Positions 14,640 to 28,827 are shown, numbered from the stretch's first letter. The stretch: 64,000 nt of DNA from Pampus argenteus (GCA_036937835.1 CM072876.1:13408501-13472500); one strand, 5' to 3'. Numbers and translations are program-made. Notes: a model not told the origin generated them from the letters alone.

Positions 14640-15230
14640 ATGAAACAGATCTTCTCATTAGGGTGTCTACACAATCTTCCTCTAACCGTGACCCCGCAGG
14701 GGGGCTCGGAGCAGGACGTGAGGGCGACAGCTCTGGTGGGCATGAGGGAAATTGACAGGCTCATTATAGCCAAACATTCAGGCTGTGCTTAAAAGGAAAT
14801 GACAGGTCTATTTACCATCGGTGCCACAGGAAAAGACCTTGAAGCAATCCTGTACAAACGCCCATATGTGCACGCAACCTTTTCCCCACACGCCACAAGA
14901 GATGTTGCAAGGTGTAACAATCTAATAGGATTACTTGTCGAGAGCATGTGTCAATTGCCGTGAAAAGCTGGATGGATGCACCTTTTATTCACCATTGATT
15001 CTCTCTGAGCTAATTCCCCAGACGAATCCCTGCGGCGGCCTGCTTTCCACGAATCTTGTCGTGCCTCGCAGGGTTTTAAAGAGCGGTACGCTGCCTGGAA
15101 GGTTTTCTCTTAGTTAATGATTCAAAGAATAGATGCGTGATGAATTTGTCACATGAGGCAAACTGATTAGAATAGACACAAAGAGAGTGAGGCTTCCTAT
15201 TAATATAAAGGTGGCGAGAGCCAAGAATAA
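14640..15230. promoter_or_regulatory. Candidate conserved non-coding block
   Basis: Complex sequence without simple repeats, with more CpGs than its surroundings and many homeodomain- and TCF-like cores. An enhancer role is inference from composition alone. Confidence 0.25.
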
Positions 15231-15237
15231 ACTATAG

Positions 15238-15258
15238 GTTGTTGTTGTTGTTGTTGTT
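15238..15258. repeat. (TTG)n short repeat
   Basis: About seven TTG/GTT units. Confidence 0.85.
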
Positions 15259-17335
15259 TATAGAAAGGTGTATGTAAGTTAGCTTTTCCGAGAATAAGCA
15301 GTCCTTGTACTAAACTCCTAATGACTCCTAAAAAAAATATATGACTCAATACTGTTATTATGCAACAGCAGCCAATTCACTTTGTCTGGTATTAGTTGTC
15401 CTTGCAAACTACTTTTTTTTAAATGACTAAAAACAAATGAAAACAAACAGAATGAATATAAAATGCAAGAGATGTTGTTAAAGAAGTTAAAGAAGCAGAG
15501 GGTGGTAATTTAAAGCTTCTTGCAGCATCCATTATGTGTGTGCACTGATGTAGAGAAACCATCATATCATATTTCCACAACAAAGGAAAATTGAGTCCCA
15601 TAAGTCCCAAACAGCAGCTCTAACTAACCTAGTGACCCCGCCCCCCTCTCCAGTTAATCAACGTGTGTTTCATGAAGGAGAATCAGCTCCAGAGACTTCA
15701 TACTTATAAATAATTCATTATTTAACAGTAAGACTTGTTGTTTTTGTGCTTCGGTGCCAGCACTGAGGCAACTAGTGGTGTAAGCTTGAAAGCTAACAAG
15801 TGAAACTCGGTTCTGAAGGAGCACTCCAGTTCCTCCCAATGAACCCCGAGGCTCAAGACTCAGCTGAGTCAGCCTCAAACAAGCATTTCTCCTGAGAGAG
15901 AAGACTAATGACGGCAAACAAAAAGCAATATCTACAAACTTCCCTCGGCCAGATGAACGTCTCCAGCGTCAAGGATCCACACCAAAGTGTCAGCCGTGTC
16001 TGCTTGCTATGCTTCACTCTCCTCTGCTTATCAACAGCAGGCCTTTAGCACGTTGCCAGGCCTTCTCCACCTAACACTCCTCATTATTGCTCGTCCCTGC
16101 CGGATATTGATCACTTGCTTCCGTAGAGGTTCGTGTGTCAGTCTAAGCATCTGAATCCCTACACCACCTCGACCCTATGAAATATTAACGCCTACTAGCA
16201 AAGGCCAATCTCATGGATCAATGGCTCTCGGTGAGTGAAGTGCTCCAAACTTTGAAGAGAGGAGATCTGGATTTTTATGAATCCGAGTAAGTCTTAAACG
16301 GTGTAATTTTCTTTCTTTGTGAATAAGTTCTCATTCGGTAATCGTCCCTCTGCTGCACACTGAATTATACTTGGTTGTAGCTGTTCACCGAGAAGAATGA
16401 AAGTAAAGTGTTTAATCAAGCAAGTCACTGATGAATGAGACTTGGCACTGAAAAATAAAATACATTTTTCCTTCTCGGGAGACAAAACAGGTTTTCAACT
16501 CCAGCTTCACAAAAGGGTTTTTTTTTAGTCTTTTTTTACAAACTTGTGTCTTTAAATAGGAACTTCCACAAAGAATAAAAGCTTGAACAATTTGAAGGAT
16601 GTTTTTGGACTGAAGTTGCAAATTAGCAGATTCCTTATTAAGCAACAACAGTTTGCCTAAAGGCTCACAGGAAAAGGAGATAAAGAAAGGATTGCACAGG
16701 AGGTGAAATAAAGAGACTCCTCTCTCTCTCTCTCCGTCTCTGTATATGATTTGTAGCAGAATGAGTGATAGTGGAAAAAAACAAGGAAGCAGATTGAAAT
16801 GGAAAAAAAAAGGGAGATACATAAACATAAACTGGGTTCATATAATTGAAGGCGCGTCTTGCACTAACAGATCAGCCCGGATGGTAGAGCAGGAAACATC
16901 TTCACTGATGGATGGTTTGATGTCTAAATCTTAATGGGTTTTATTGATAGAGGAGGCAGAGAAGCGGGATCTATAAAATCTATACTTATCTGGATTGTAG
17001 AAACACCTCCTCCGTCTTCTCTTTTTGGTATTAGGGGGGATGCCGTGTGGGGAAACTAGCCCCCGTCTAACTTGACAGATTTATCTGGATCCCACTCTTT
17101 TACTCATCGTTCTCTGCTGTTGTTTTTGTTGTGGCTGAGCTCCAGGCTTCCTCTTTACCTCTCTGGCTCTATGGATATGACATTGCTTATACGACAGTCT
17201 CTACTTTCTAATTGCCTTTTTGCTGACTATGCCAAACAGTTACACACTTCTCTCCCGGCATTTCTGTCTTTCGTTCATTGGTGTCTTCCTCGTGTCTTTC
17301 ATCCTGATCACTGACATCAAGTTGTGCAGTTTAAG

Positions 17336-17337
<2 letters not shown>

Positions 17338-17394
<57 letters not shown>
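17338..17394. repeat. (CA)n microsatellite
   Basis: An uninterrupted CA run of about 57 bases. Confidence 0.95.
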
Positions 17395-17395
<1 letters not shown>

Positions 17396-17554
17396 CTTCA
17401 TCACATCGTGCACATTTTAACAAATGTACACAGACATTCAGTTGATCATGATGTGTAGCCTCAGAAAGCTGGAGAGGAAACCGGGGTGAACAACTCAAAG
17501 GAGATGGCAAAAAAAAAACTGACCAAAGGAATAGAGATTATTGGCAGGTCTCAA

Positions 17555-17762
17555 CGAGCTGTATGTAAACTACGACATACCGAGCTGTATGTAAACTACG
17601 ACATACCGAGCTGTATGTAAACTACGACATACCGAGCTGTATGTAAACTACGACATACCGAGCTGTATGTAAACTACGACATACCGAGCTGTATGTAAAC
17701 TTCAACATACCGAGCTGTATGTAAACTACGACATACCGAGCTGTATGTAAACTACGACATAC
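17555..17762. repeat. 26-bp minisatellite, exactly 8 copies, palindromic unit
   Basis: The unit begins CGAGCT and continues GTATGT-AAACTACG-ACATAC. Seven copies are identical; copy 6 (17685-17710) has two changes (ACTACGAC to ACTTCAAC). GTATGT and ACATAC are reverse complements around an 8-base spacer, so each unit can form a hairpin. Each unit has two CpGs and a forkhead-like TGTAAAC. Confidence 0.97.
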
Positions 17763-18470
17763 GTGGTTTCCTGATGGCCCCTTTTTCAACTACCTTGTGA
17801 ACCGCTGTCATCTGATCTGATTGGCTCTAACATGAGAGGTTGTTGCAGTCCATTAACAATTAGACCTTTTAAAAGATAAACATATGTTCATAGTATAAGG
17901 TAGAGTTCTCCTATGATACCATAAATGTCAAGAGCAGGTAACAGTCACCAGGATGTTTTGACTCCAGACAGATGATGCAGAAATAACTGCGTAACAGGCT
18001 AAAGAAATACAGTACATTCACAGGCTGTTTTCATTGTGGTGACTGTGCTGTGTTCTTTCTGATTAGGTAATTTAAGTGCCCTATCAGTGGGGCTGTTATG
18101 CTATGTCAGGCACCCACCAGGGATTTATAAATACAGCACTTATGATTGCATTTGTTCATCATATACTGTATGTCATCAGCTGATTGGACTCATCTTCGGC
18201 TAATCATACTCTGCTGATCGTTTATATTATTGCTACTGTTGATGCAGGTTGTGATAAACTCTCTCTCCACCACCACAAACTTTTCCTGTAATGAGACCCG
18301 GTGCAATCTATTACATAATTATGTCTAGTTTGTGCAATTTTTATTATTTTCTTTTATTTTTTTATTGAATCATAATCCGTAGAGGGTGTTTTTTAATGTG
18401 AGCCACACAGATTTTTCCCGAAAACTGCCTCTGGGTTGAGGTCATCCCCAACAGTACAAATAAATAAACA

Positions 18471-18583
18471 GGAGAGGAGAGGAGAGGAGAGGAGAGGAGA
18501 GGAGAGGAGAGGAGAGGAGAGGAGAGGAGAGGAGAGGAGAGGAGAGGAGAGGAGAGGAGAGGAAAGGAGAGGAGAGGAGAGGA
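18471..18583. repeat. (GGAGA)n pentanucleotide microsatellite
   Basis: About 22 units of GGAGA with a single GGAAA variant near the right end. It is all purine on the plus strand, hence triplex-prone. The open frame (Gly-Glu-Glu-Arg-Arg repeats) over it is an artefact. Confidence 0.95.
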
Positions 18584-21500
18584 CTTTTTCTGTTCTGTCT
18601 GAATCGTTTCATTTCAACATGCCGTGTTTGCGAATTGATAAAAGTACATCAAAATGTGGACAGACACGATGACAAAGCAAACAGCCGAATATGTTGCCAT
18701 TTAGTCAGAGCAAAACTGTGACAGCCACAAGTTGATTCAAATTAAAGCTGTGTGTACTTTAAGCTTCGTTTTCTCAACACTACATGTTTGAGTGGTTCCT
18801 ATTGAGACTATTCATTGTGTGTATAGAGGATTTTATGAGTTCCTCCTCATCTACAAGCTCTTTCAGGCAACAGCTTTTTATTCTTCTGTTCTAAGACTGA
18901 AAAATGGCAGAAAAATAATTACTTCTTTTCTCTGGGTTTTACTGAAGAGCCATTTCTTTTAGACTCTGTTCATAATAGACATGATTGAGTTGGATAAAAA
19001 CATGACATTCTTTGCACATTTGAAATGTTTTGTGCTATTCATTAAGTTACCATTGAAAAGTTAGTAGAACATCAAATACTTACTTCAGTGTTGAAATTCA
19101 ACAAAGCAGGTTAAAACTTGCAAATGCAATAAATAACAAAATAAAGAATGAACCATGTTGCACCGCTTTCATTATGGGAATAATTCATAATCAATTAAAT
19201 TCAGATGAGCCAAAACACAGTGATGGCTTGCTCACCCAAATCCGGTCAAGCATAAAGAGACGCACTGTAAACATGATGCAACTCCCATAAAGCTTTTTAA
19301 ATATTTCACTTTCACTTGTGAAAATATTTGTCAGCGTGTTATGATGGTGGTTTGATTTAATAAACACTGCTGTTGTATGGGTGGTAATACAGGTTGGGTT
19401 TCTTTAAAGTGGTGTATTGAGTGGTGCTTGACATCCTTATTTTACAGAGGAAACAGTGCTACTCAAGTGCTACTTTGACGACATAAGCTTGCCGTTTAAT
19501 AATAAGAAAGTATTTTTGTACATAAGTTGTCATTTTATGCTGTCACATGCCTTTACTAATAAAATAATAGAATTACACTTAAAGAACGAGGCTGGCAGTT
19601 TCTCCAGCAGAGCCAAATCAACAATGAATCCATCCTGCCAAAAACTATTAAAAAACATGTCAATAAGGCAAACTGCTGTGCTGGGTGACATGTTCATTCA
19701 GCCCATTTACAGAGCTTTGCTAGCGTGTTGAGTCTTTAGTCTGTACTATGCTGTGAATTTCTCTCAACTTCAGTCAGTATATGACAGCTCAGATCTGGAA
19801 ATCCTTATGGTAAATTAACTGTCAGGATAACAATGGATGGATAACATGTCATCTTAGAAAAGTATCAGAAAATAATGTACCGGTAAATTAGATTTTAATG
19901 TATTTTTTAATGCTCATATTGTCAGGTATGAATCTACAGTAACTAAATGAAATGTAGACTACAAAGGAAGACTGTCCTGTCCGTATCAATCATAAAACAC
20001 CACAACTTGACTTCTGGCTGCAGGGTCGGCATCACAATTAAGCCAAAAGGGAACAAAGTAAAATGAAAGCAATTAAACATATTACAGCCTTCTGTCGTAG
20101 AGACGGGGAGGGTTGGCGTGAGTCTCTGCCAGTGGGTTTATCTACCAACAGAGCGTGTGGAGAGATGAGCGCGGCAGCTGGTACAGCGTGAGTGTCAGCG
20201 AGAGAAACGGTCTTTATGAGCTCAAATACAAAGTTTTGGAGAATCCGAAGCGGAAGAAAATCTCTCTGATTTTTGCTTTATTTATTATGAGATACTGGAG
20301 AGTATCTAAAGACTATTCTAATGTAACAGTGTGAGAAGGAAATGTCGTTGAAACCCAAGTGTCACAGGGACACGACTGATCTTAAAGGAGATGACACTAA
20401 CGGTGCAGTCATCGCCGGGCTCCTACTGAAACATTAAGACACTCTTAATACTTCATGACTGGTTCACCACAAACTATGCAGCTTCTCTCCTCCATCATAT
20501 TTCATTTTTAGGTGAGAGGTCACAGTGACGTCACATTCATGCTCATGAGTAATTTGACATTTTGGGACATACACATATTTTTGAGTTAGACAGGAAGACT
20601 GACAGCATTCTCAGATATGACCGTGGTATTGATCTTCTCATTTAACTGCATTGGCTAACAACATTTTTCCTTGTATTTTTAACTACTAGGTACATATATT
20701 ATTATTACAAAGTACAGTAGGACCATTACTGAGAAACAAAGCTGGAAGTTTTGTAGCAACCTTTACTTTAAACTCTGGGGATACTCACATAAACCTCAAC
20801 CTTTCTCAACATTGCGCCCTCCAGGTTTCTTTTTGAGTCTTAAGTCGCAGCGGGTGGCACAAGGATGTTATTTCCAGGTTCAGTTCTCAATGAAGGCCAT
20901 CCTGTGGTGTATTCAGTGTTTGAGTCCATATGTGTGAGCAGAAGGTAAAGTCACAAGTCATCATGTGTTGGCTGACAGCAGGCCAACCACACCGGTCACA
21001 TCTCCCTGCAGTGTTTTAGCTTCCTTACAGGCTGTCACGCTCACAATGGCTCTAAATGCTCTAAATTGTGCTCTCTTTTCATGGACCCTGGGGGGTATCT
21101 TTAGTTCTAAACTGATTCCCATTGGAGGGGGTTATTTGCACTGTGCCCTGCTTGTTGTTGCTGTGCCATTATGCTCTGTGTTCCTTGCAGATCTACTGAA
21201 TATCGGTCAAACAAACTCAGACCAGGCTGCAGTGCCTTTAACCCCAATACCTCCACATCCACTGAGCTGATGAGTTTCCTTTGCCTCTATTCGCAGTGGA
21301 GCTGAGAGACAGTGTGGCCTACTTCTCATTTTACTGAAATATTATTCTCTGCCAACTCTGAAACCAAATTGTACAATAAGACACAAATAGAGGGGGATGA
21401 GGGAAAGAGAGAGAGAGAATGGTGCAGTAAAAGACACAGGATGGCAAGGGGAATGGGGAAAAACAGACCAACGTGTTGTATATGAAAGATTATAGTAAAG

Positions 21501-22661
21501 ATTATATATAACTAAATTCCAACTAATATATTTTGTAGGAAATGCCGATAACACCTAGCTTATAGACATCCACTTCTTCCACAAAATGTTCACATTAAGC
21601 ATATCTGCAAGACAGCATTTAATTTGCTTTCCCTCCAAGACGTCTTCTCCTCGCAATTTAGCCGTGATTAGCATTTATATGACTTAGTTTGATTTCATTT
21701 ATATGACATAATGAGGAGAAGGACATTCAATCACAACTACAAAAATGTCTTATTATAAACACAATAATTCAAAGACTTTAGCTCCATTGTAGCTCTTTAT
21801 GAAGCATGTGACCTAGACACAGCAACGCAATAAATACCAACATTATATATATAATAATTACATACATATTTGAACTGGAATGGACATCTATTTAGCAAAT
21901 CAAAGCATGTAGTTAAGGTTAGGGAAAAGATGAATGTCTTGGTCACATCGACCTTTAACCCAACCACAATCTTTCCCAACCCATGTGTTTTAGTGGTCAC
22001 ATGATCATGTGAATGCTGCTTGCTCCGCTCACATTGGAAGAGCAGCTACTTGAGTATCATACAGTAGCAGCAACCTGCTGACCTGCTAAAAACATCCTCA
22101 TGCTCCACAACATACAGGGTAAGGTGCTTTTAAGGTGTTTAAGTGACTTTATGTCTATGATGATTCGTGTCGTAATGATTTATGAACGTAATGAGTGGCC
22201 CCCGCAATGCAAATAACAGTAATAATAATACTAGGCTAAATGCAGAGTAACACCGCAGGAATCTGATCTGCTCCTGACAGATCGATATTATTCTCTGGTG
22301 GTTGTTATTCATGTCACCTTTACCTCTGACTAACATATGAGGAATCCCAGAACTGACTGAAATAAACTACGGTAAGGGAGACGGATGAAAAGCCAGAATA
22401 GTGCATAGACATTATGCATACCGTACAGTCTCTTAGAAAATAAAAAGGGAAGAAATAAAGCTGGTTTAGAGCACTGATGACAGGATGTGACCCACAATGC
22501 ATCTAGGTTAAAACAGAAGAGAAGAAAGATGTACAGCTAAAGATTGATTGGGGCAAGCAGAATAAGAGAGAGCAGAGCAGAATGTGAGGAGACACTAATG
22601 GAAAAACGATGTGTGGTCCTACTTCCATATCATCCATCAGTTAAGTGTGGGTTGTCTTTTC

Positions 22662-22712
22662 ACTTTGTGTGTGTGTGTGTGTGTGTGGGTGTGTGGGTGT
22701 GGGTGCGTGTTT
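22662..22712. repeat. Imperfect (TG)n microsatellite
   Basis: A TG run with GGG interruptions, followed by degenerate TG. Confidence 0.88.
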
Positions 22713-23880
22713 GTGTTTTATTGTGTGTCCATCCAAGTTCTCTAATGGACCCAGGGCTACACGGGGAACGTGCCTGACAAAAGTTCACATTCATTAATCA
22801 TAGGCTGCCACTCCGCAGCAACCTCTGCTACCTCGGTTCAGGCCGTCCCTCAGCTCCCTCGGACACTTGAGTAAAGCCCCATTATATTGTGTCCACTTCA
22901 CCCAACACACAATACTGGGCCTGGATCCATACAGCATTAGCTTTGTGCTATATGAACCAGTGTAGCCGTGGTGCAAGTCTCCAAACCTGTTACCAATCCT
23001 GCAAATAATGTGAGCCACTGTGGTCCTGTGAATTTTAGGTGTCAAAAATGGAGCACGAAATCAATTAAATGAAGCGGTGTGATTTTTAAAAAATCGTACA
23101 GAAGGCGGAGGAACATTTCTGCAGCACAGCAAGAGTTAGATGAGAATATTGTTATGGCTCTCTAGTTTGTGTGTTAAGTGCAGAGCTGAGGTTTGGAGGC
23201 CATTATCTTGGCATAAAACAACACTAAAAACTAAAAAATTACCTCACAGATTAATTATGTTGTCCAAAAGCAATCTAGAAGATTTTAACACTAAATCTGC
23301 TGCAGATGTTGAAAAATGCAGTAAAAGTAGATTTAAAGCAGCAGTTGTGTTCGGGGATAGGACGTACGTTTGGTTTTAACTTGGGTAGGACATTTTGATA
23401 GTAACTATAAATCTGACAACAAAATTAATATTTAATATAAAAAAATAACATAGACTGTCATGTTACAATACAATAAATGTACAGAAACCTGTAAGTAATA
23501 TGCTCCTCTACAACGTTTTATACATATAGATAGATATTGTGTAACACACCTACCACCTGAAATGAAATATGATATCAAATGACCTTTTCACAGACGTACA
23601 GCTTTGTTGAGGGTTGCCAGATCATCAGGTCAAGTATCCCCGATATCCTGCTCTTTTCACACACTAAGTAACATCACGCGGAGTTAAAGCTAAAGCGATT
23701 GTTTGAGGCAGGTGAAAATATTGGGAGGAACAGGGACAATACCCAGATCTGAGAGTAACCATAATAGTGTCTCAAAATGAATGTGGAGATGATTTATTGA
23801 TGTCCAAATCCTGCATGTAACACCTCTATTATTTATTTGAAAACATATTTAATATTTTGGTAGCTCCGTAGTGAGGGGCC

Positions 23881-23901
23881 ATCCCATCCCATCCCATCCC
23901 A
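23881..23901. repeat. (CATCC)n short pentanucleotide repeat
   Basis: About four copies of CATCC. Confidence 0.85.
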
Positions 23902-24239
23902 GCTGGAGGACGATAAGAGACACTGCCTCATTAATTTGTCTCCGTCCGCCTGGTTTGCTGCTACCAATGAACTAAACAGGTGTCACCAGAGTGGGCTGAA
24001 GCAGCTCTGTGGTGCATTAGCACAATAATCGCTGCAGGTGTATTTATTCACTGTTGAGCTCGACCTTCCATCCAAATATTAACACAGTTCTATATACATT
24101 TAATTCCACTCAGTAAAACTCTGCTTCGTCTCTCTCTCTCTCTCTCTCTGATGTGTGTGAATGTGAATGTGTGTGTGTACACGTTCAAACTCGTTGTGTA
24201 GTTGTAGTCCTTTGATCTGCAGTCCTTTGTAATTTCTGC

Positions 24240-24520
24240 CAAAATCTGACAAGAGAGAGGAGGTTGCACTACGTCTCATTACGGCCCAGAATACGCCTGC
24301 GTCATTGTTTTCCTAACAAAACAATATGGTAATCCTTATTACGCCATGAATATCTGTGAGATTAATTAGGGATTAAGCAATTTGCTCTCGGGACAAGGCC
24401 ACTGTGTGAACAACAAAGAGTTATGGTGCTACAGAAACCCGATAAACAACAAACTGCCTGCTTATCGAGCGTTGTTGCCCTGTGCTCGTTATTTGTTGTC
24501 ACCACCTGCATCATAAATAT
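24240..24520. promoter_or_regulatory. Candidate conserved non-coding element
   Basis: A complex, repeat-free block with SOX-like sites (CATTGTTTTCC, AACAAAACAATATGG) and homeodomain-like ATTAATTAGGGATTA, plus scattered CpGs, flanked on both sides by microsatellites. This is typical of vertebrate enhancers in large introns of signalling genes, but only an alignment could show it. Confidence 0.3.
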
Positions 24521-24530
24521 CTCTCACAGT

Positions 24531-24534
<4 letters not shown>

Positions 24535-24563
<29 letters not shown>
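24535..24563. repeat. (CA)n microsatellite
   Basis: A CA run of about 28 bases at the right edge of a candidate conserved block. Confidence 0.93.
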
Positions 24564-24564
<1 letters not shown>

Positions 24565-24804
24565 CAGTAACGTAGACGGCGCTGCTGTCCAAAGGTAAAA
24601 TATTTCAACTTTTTGCCATCTTCGCGACAGAATTCACAACATGTTACATGGTTCACTCACAGAAGGAGAAAACATGGGCGATCTGGACAACAAGGAGCTA
24701 CAACAACACCCAGAACTATACAACCGGAGCATGAAATCCTACTGAGATATTACAAGAAAAGCTGACATATTGTCGTGCGTTTAATTTTGCTGTCCTGCTA
24801 TTAC

Positions 24805-24854
24805 AGAGGTTGAGATCCAGAGGTTGAGATCCAGAGGTTGAGATCCAGAGGTTG
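24805..24854. repeat. 14-bp tandem repeat, about 3.6 copies
   Basis: The unit AGAGGTTGAGATCC is repeated identically three times, followed by a partial copy. Confidence 0.92.
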
Positions 24855-25308
24855 TGTTCGTCTGCCTGAATCCATGTGAATGCAGCATAAAAGTCAAATA
24901 AATGTAAAATATTTTGAGCAAAATGTACACGTGTATCTAAAGCATCATGTAATCATTTTTCAGGTAGGACAGAAGAACAAATTTATACTCACTTTTTGGC
25001 TTTTCTCTAATATTTGCATTGTCGTGAACTACTGCATGTTGGATTATACTGGATACCCTCAGTGGAACTGCAAAGCATTATAGTGTCTATTATAAGGTTT
25101 CCCACTGTTTGCTATGTAAAATCTCTACAGAAGAAATACAATATTACTCTCTGAAATGAGGTTGAGTGAAGCATAATGTGGCATAAAATGTAAAGTACAT
25201 TGATTTACAGGTGAGTCTGTGCCCAGAAATGTGAATAATAATTGATGAGTCTTGTATAGTATCACTCTGTCAATCTAAAAACAGCCAAGGCAATTCACAG
25301 CCAAAACC

Positions 25309-25310
<2 letters not shown>

Positions 25311-25347
<37 letters not shown>
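25311..25347. repeat. (CA)n microsatellite
   Basis: A CA run of about 37 bases. Confidence 0.94.
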
Positions 25348-25349
<2 letters not shown>

Positions 25350-26254
25350 TGTATCTACGCACGCATGCCTGCAAATTCCCAAATGCACCTACAGATTGTT
25401 TGCAGTCACTTAACATTCATACGAACCGCTGAAAATCAGAAGTGTTGACAGAGAAGCAAGGCCAAGTGAGTTCCTCTGACACCTGCTGTCTGACACATCC
25501 AGAGCATGACAAACACACTGATGCCTCAATAGACCCACGGTACCGACCGGCTCTTCACTGTCACATACAAGTAAACAAGAGAACTACAAGAAAATGGTTC
25601 AGATCAGACTCATTCAAGTGCATCTGGTTGTGAAGTGTTTGTTGTTGGGCTCTGGTGCTTTTTTATATTTGAATATAAACTGACATACAGCAGCTTGTTT
25701 GTAGCACTAAGAGTAGAAATTAAAAATAATATAGCTATTCTTCAATAAATCGTTTTACTCATTAGCAAACAACAAAAACTCACCAGTTTTAGGATTATAC
25801 TTAAAACTTCAAAAAAAAAAGTCATTGTGCCAATTACTCATTCAAAATCAGTAAAATACCACATTGAACTAGTGCAGCTGTAAGTGTACACCAAGGAGGA
25901 TTAGTTTGGATTAGAAGCGAGTGATACAGGAACTCAGTGGGGGCTCAGGATGTTATTATTTCTCCAGGCCCAGGGTTTTCTCCCTCCTGTGGACGGACTG
26001 CTGCTTCGTTTAACTGCCTGCACCAGATCCTGCAGTAAATACCAGCCAGACCCCTGTCCTGACCTGACTTCTTTTAATCAACTACAAAGAATTAAACCAG
26101 TGGGCATTAATTACACACAAACGGGATCTCATTTCATTTTCTCTATTAGACAGATCCAAACTCCTCGAATTTTGATTTTTAAAATATATTTTTTAGACAT
26201 TTATTAGGTAAAACTCAGATATGACCACCATATGACCAACATTAACACTCACCA

Positions 26255-26300
26255 AGCACCACATTAGGAACACCTGGGCAATCTAATACCATCATGATTC
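26255..26300. mobile_element. Fish dispersed-repeat fragment
   Basis: CACATTAGGAACACCTGG then GCAATCTAATACCA resembles a repeated fish motif in which ATTAGGTACACCT is followed by CAATCTAATGC. Only a short piece is left. Confidence 0.4.
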
Positions 26301-28824
26301 TAATATTTTCCATATTCACATCCAAATATAATAATAAATACACTTTTTGGAATTGCGTGCAGTCATCGGTGTACTTCGAAATGTCCTTTCATATTTCGGA
26401 AATATGCATCAATAAACTACAGGAAGGATCCAGTGAAAAAAAACAGCAAATAAAGAAGAGACATGTGATAAGAGCGATCCATCTTGTCATCTTAGAATTT
26501 GCAATTTAAACTCCCCTAATTAGCCTCACTCCATCACCTTGATTTGATTATCCCGCTGCTCTCTACCTGCTCTGTTGTGATGAGCTCTCCTCAGATATCT
26601 GCAGGCGGCTGCACTGTGATTAGAGGTGCTTAGTCATTCACTAAGTGACAAGCGGCACACACACACACACAAAAACCTTTCTCATGCACACACATGTACT
26701 GGCAAACACAAAAAAACACAAAAAACATACACAATCATGATAAGTGCAGCGTGAATCTATACATGCCCATAATATTCCCTCATGAGCCTTAAAGCCTTGA
26801 CCGTATATCAATGCGCTAACGCTCAGCTTGACACTCATCACACTGAGGGTTTAGCAACCTTTAACTGCACAATATGTCTCTATTTAGCAAATCAATGCTT
26901 TTTTTTAATTTTGTTATGTGTTTTCACATAATTCACACTAATATCCTCTGTGCAGATTTCAAATATCAGGCCAAGATAAATGCAGCAGGAAATAAATGAG
27001 CTGCACGGCATGGAAAATCTATTCAGCTGTTTTCATACATCAAAGTAACAACGCTGATGCGCAGTATGTGCTCGGAAACGGATCGGAGTTCACTAGAAAG
27101 CTGCGAAAGGGCCCAGCCATCTATGATTCATGTTCTTACTCACCGACGAATATATCTTTTGCAATGTGAGATTGCCTGATAAATATGCGCAGGATTGCAG
27201 TGACTCGGTATGACTGGGATTTTATGGTCCGTAAAAGGCGCTCGAAGGCTCAAAAGGCATAAACTAAGTCGTCACCACAGACAAATGTGCAGCCTGCGTT
27301 CCATGTTCACAATAAACAATGCCGTTATTAAATCAGTTCTCAACTGTAACGTTAAATCACACCGAATTGTTTTTATTGCTGCACAGCACCCATTTACAAA
27401 TGTCCTTTATATAATCAATCTGGGTTGTCATAGCAGCTTGGACCCATAAGTCATTTAATCTTATTAGCTTTTGATTTGCTCGTATCTATATATCTATATA
27501 TCTATTTATACAGGCTATTTTACAGGCTTTTTTCACTGCTGCAATATAAAACTACATTTTAAGGCAACAAATGAGACTGCTGAACAGGAATTGATGGGAT
27601 TGATTTTCCCTATTTATCAGTCTAAGCCATTACTTGTAGTAAACAGAGTAAATGTAGACCATTAGCTGCGGAGATAATGGATAAATGATCGACAAGTGAT
27701 CAATAGTTTCTCCATTTAGAGATCTGCTGTCCTACGTGGAGAGAAACTACTTCATTACCTCATGCTAATTTCCTAAATTGTACATTAAACTTTTGTCCCT
27801 GATATTATTGATATTGGGTGGTGCTAGAAGAAAGGCCATGTAGGGTAAGTGTAGGGTAGGCTTCCCTGTTATATTGTGACATATCCTTTGTAGAGGTGGG
27901 AGTTTTGGCCTGATGGAGGAAGGTCATGGGAGGAGGCAGGTGGTGCACACATCCCACACCAACAACCACATCACCAAAATCACTGCATTCACTGTTTGGC
28001 CTTTGGCTTTGTTCCAGATGGGGACAGTGATAACATAGCAATGAAAACACATGAAAAGACTCCTCATCCTTCCTATTAATTAACTGATTAATCAACTCAT
28101 TTTTTAATTCATTGATTATACACATCTATTATACGTGATCAAGTAGTTTATGCCTGAAATTTTACAGAAAACATTTGGTTGAGTTTTGTAGCTGTCATAA
28201 TGAATTACCTTTATCATCATTTAGCTACAGCACTTCACAGCGAACTGATGTACAAATAGTTTATTGATTTTTAAATATTTTCCTGCACCAAATGCAAGAA
28301 AATAAAAGGCAACAACATCAAACTTTGTTTAAAAAAATGTCCTACAAAGGCACAAAGGTCTTTGCAGCAGAGCAACTCTGCTGGAAAGGGCAGCATGCAA
28401 CAACCGGCTCGCAGTGGCTTTTCAACCTCTGAGCTCTCTTTAAGACACGTTCCAGCAGCTCAGAGGAATATGGGAATATGCATCTGTATAAACAGCTTGT
28501 TAAGTAAACAGGCGCGCAGTTCAACAGCTGCTATTGTCAAGCTGGAGACCAGAGAGTAATGAAAATGAAAAAGGAGCCATTCGCTGGAATAAACACACGG
28601 CTGTACAAACACACAGTCAACTAAGCAGTGGCACACACACACACGTGCGCACACACACATTTGAACAGCAACATACAAATATTCTGTCCGCATCCCATTT
28701 TTTCCACACACACACACACACACACCTCCTGAGCAGATGCTGGCTGACAGGTTTGAATTCAGGCTGGTGAAAAGGTGAGTCAACACCCTCTTCTCCTGTC
28801 AACAGCACTGAATCTCTTCCTGTA

Positions 28825-28827
28825 CGT

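Noticed and set aside
17555..17762. CRISPR-like direct repeat array
   Set aside because: Units abut with no spacers and the host DNA is vertebrate; it is a minisatellite.
18436..18672. Open frame with Gly-Glu-Glu-Arg-Arg repeats
   Set aside because: It translates the (GGAGA)n microsatellite.
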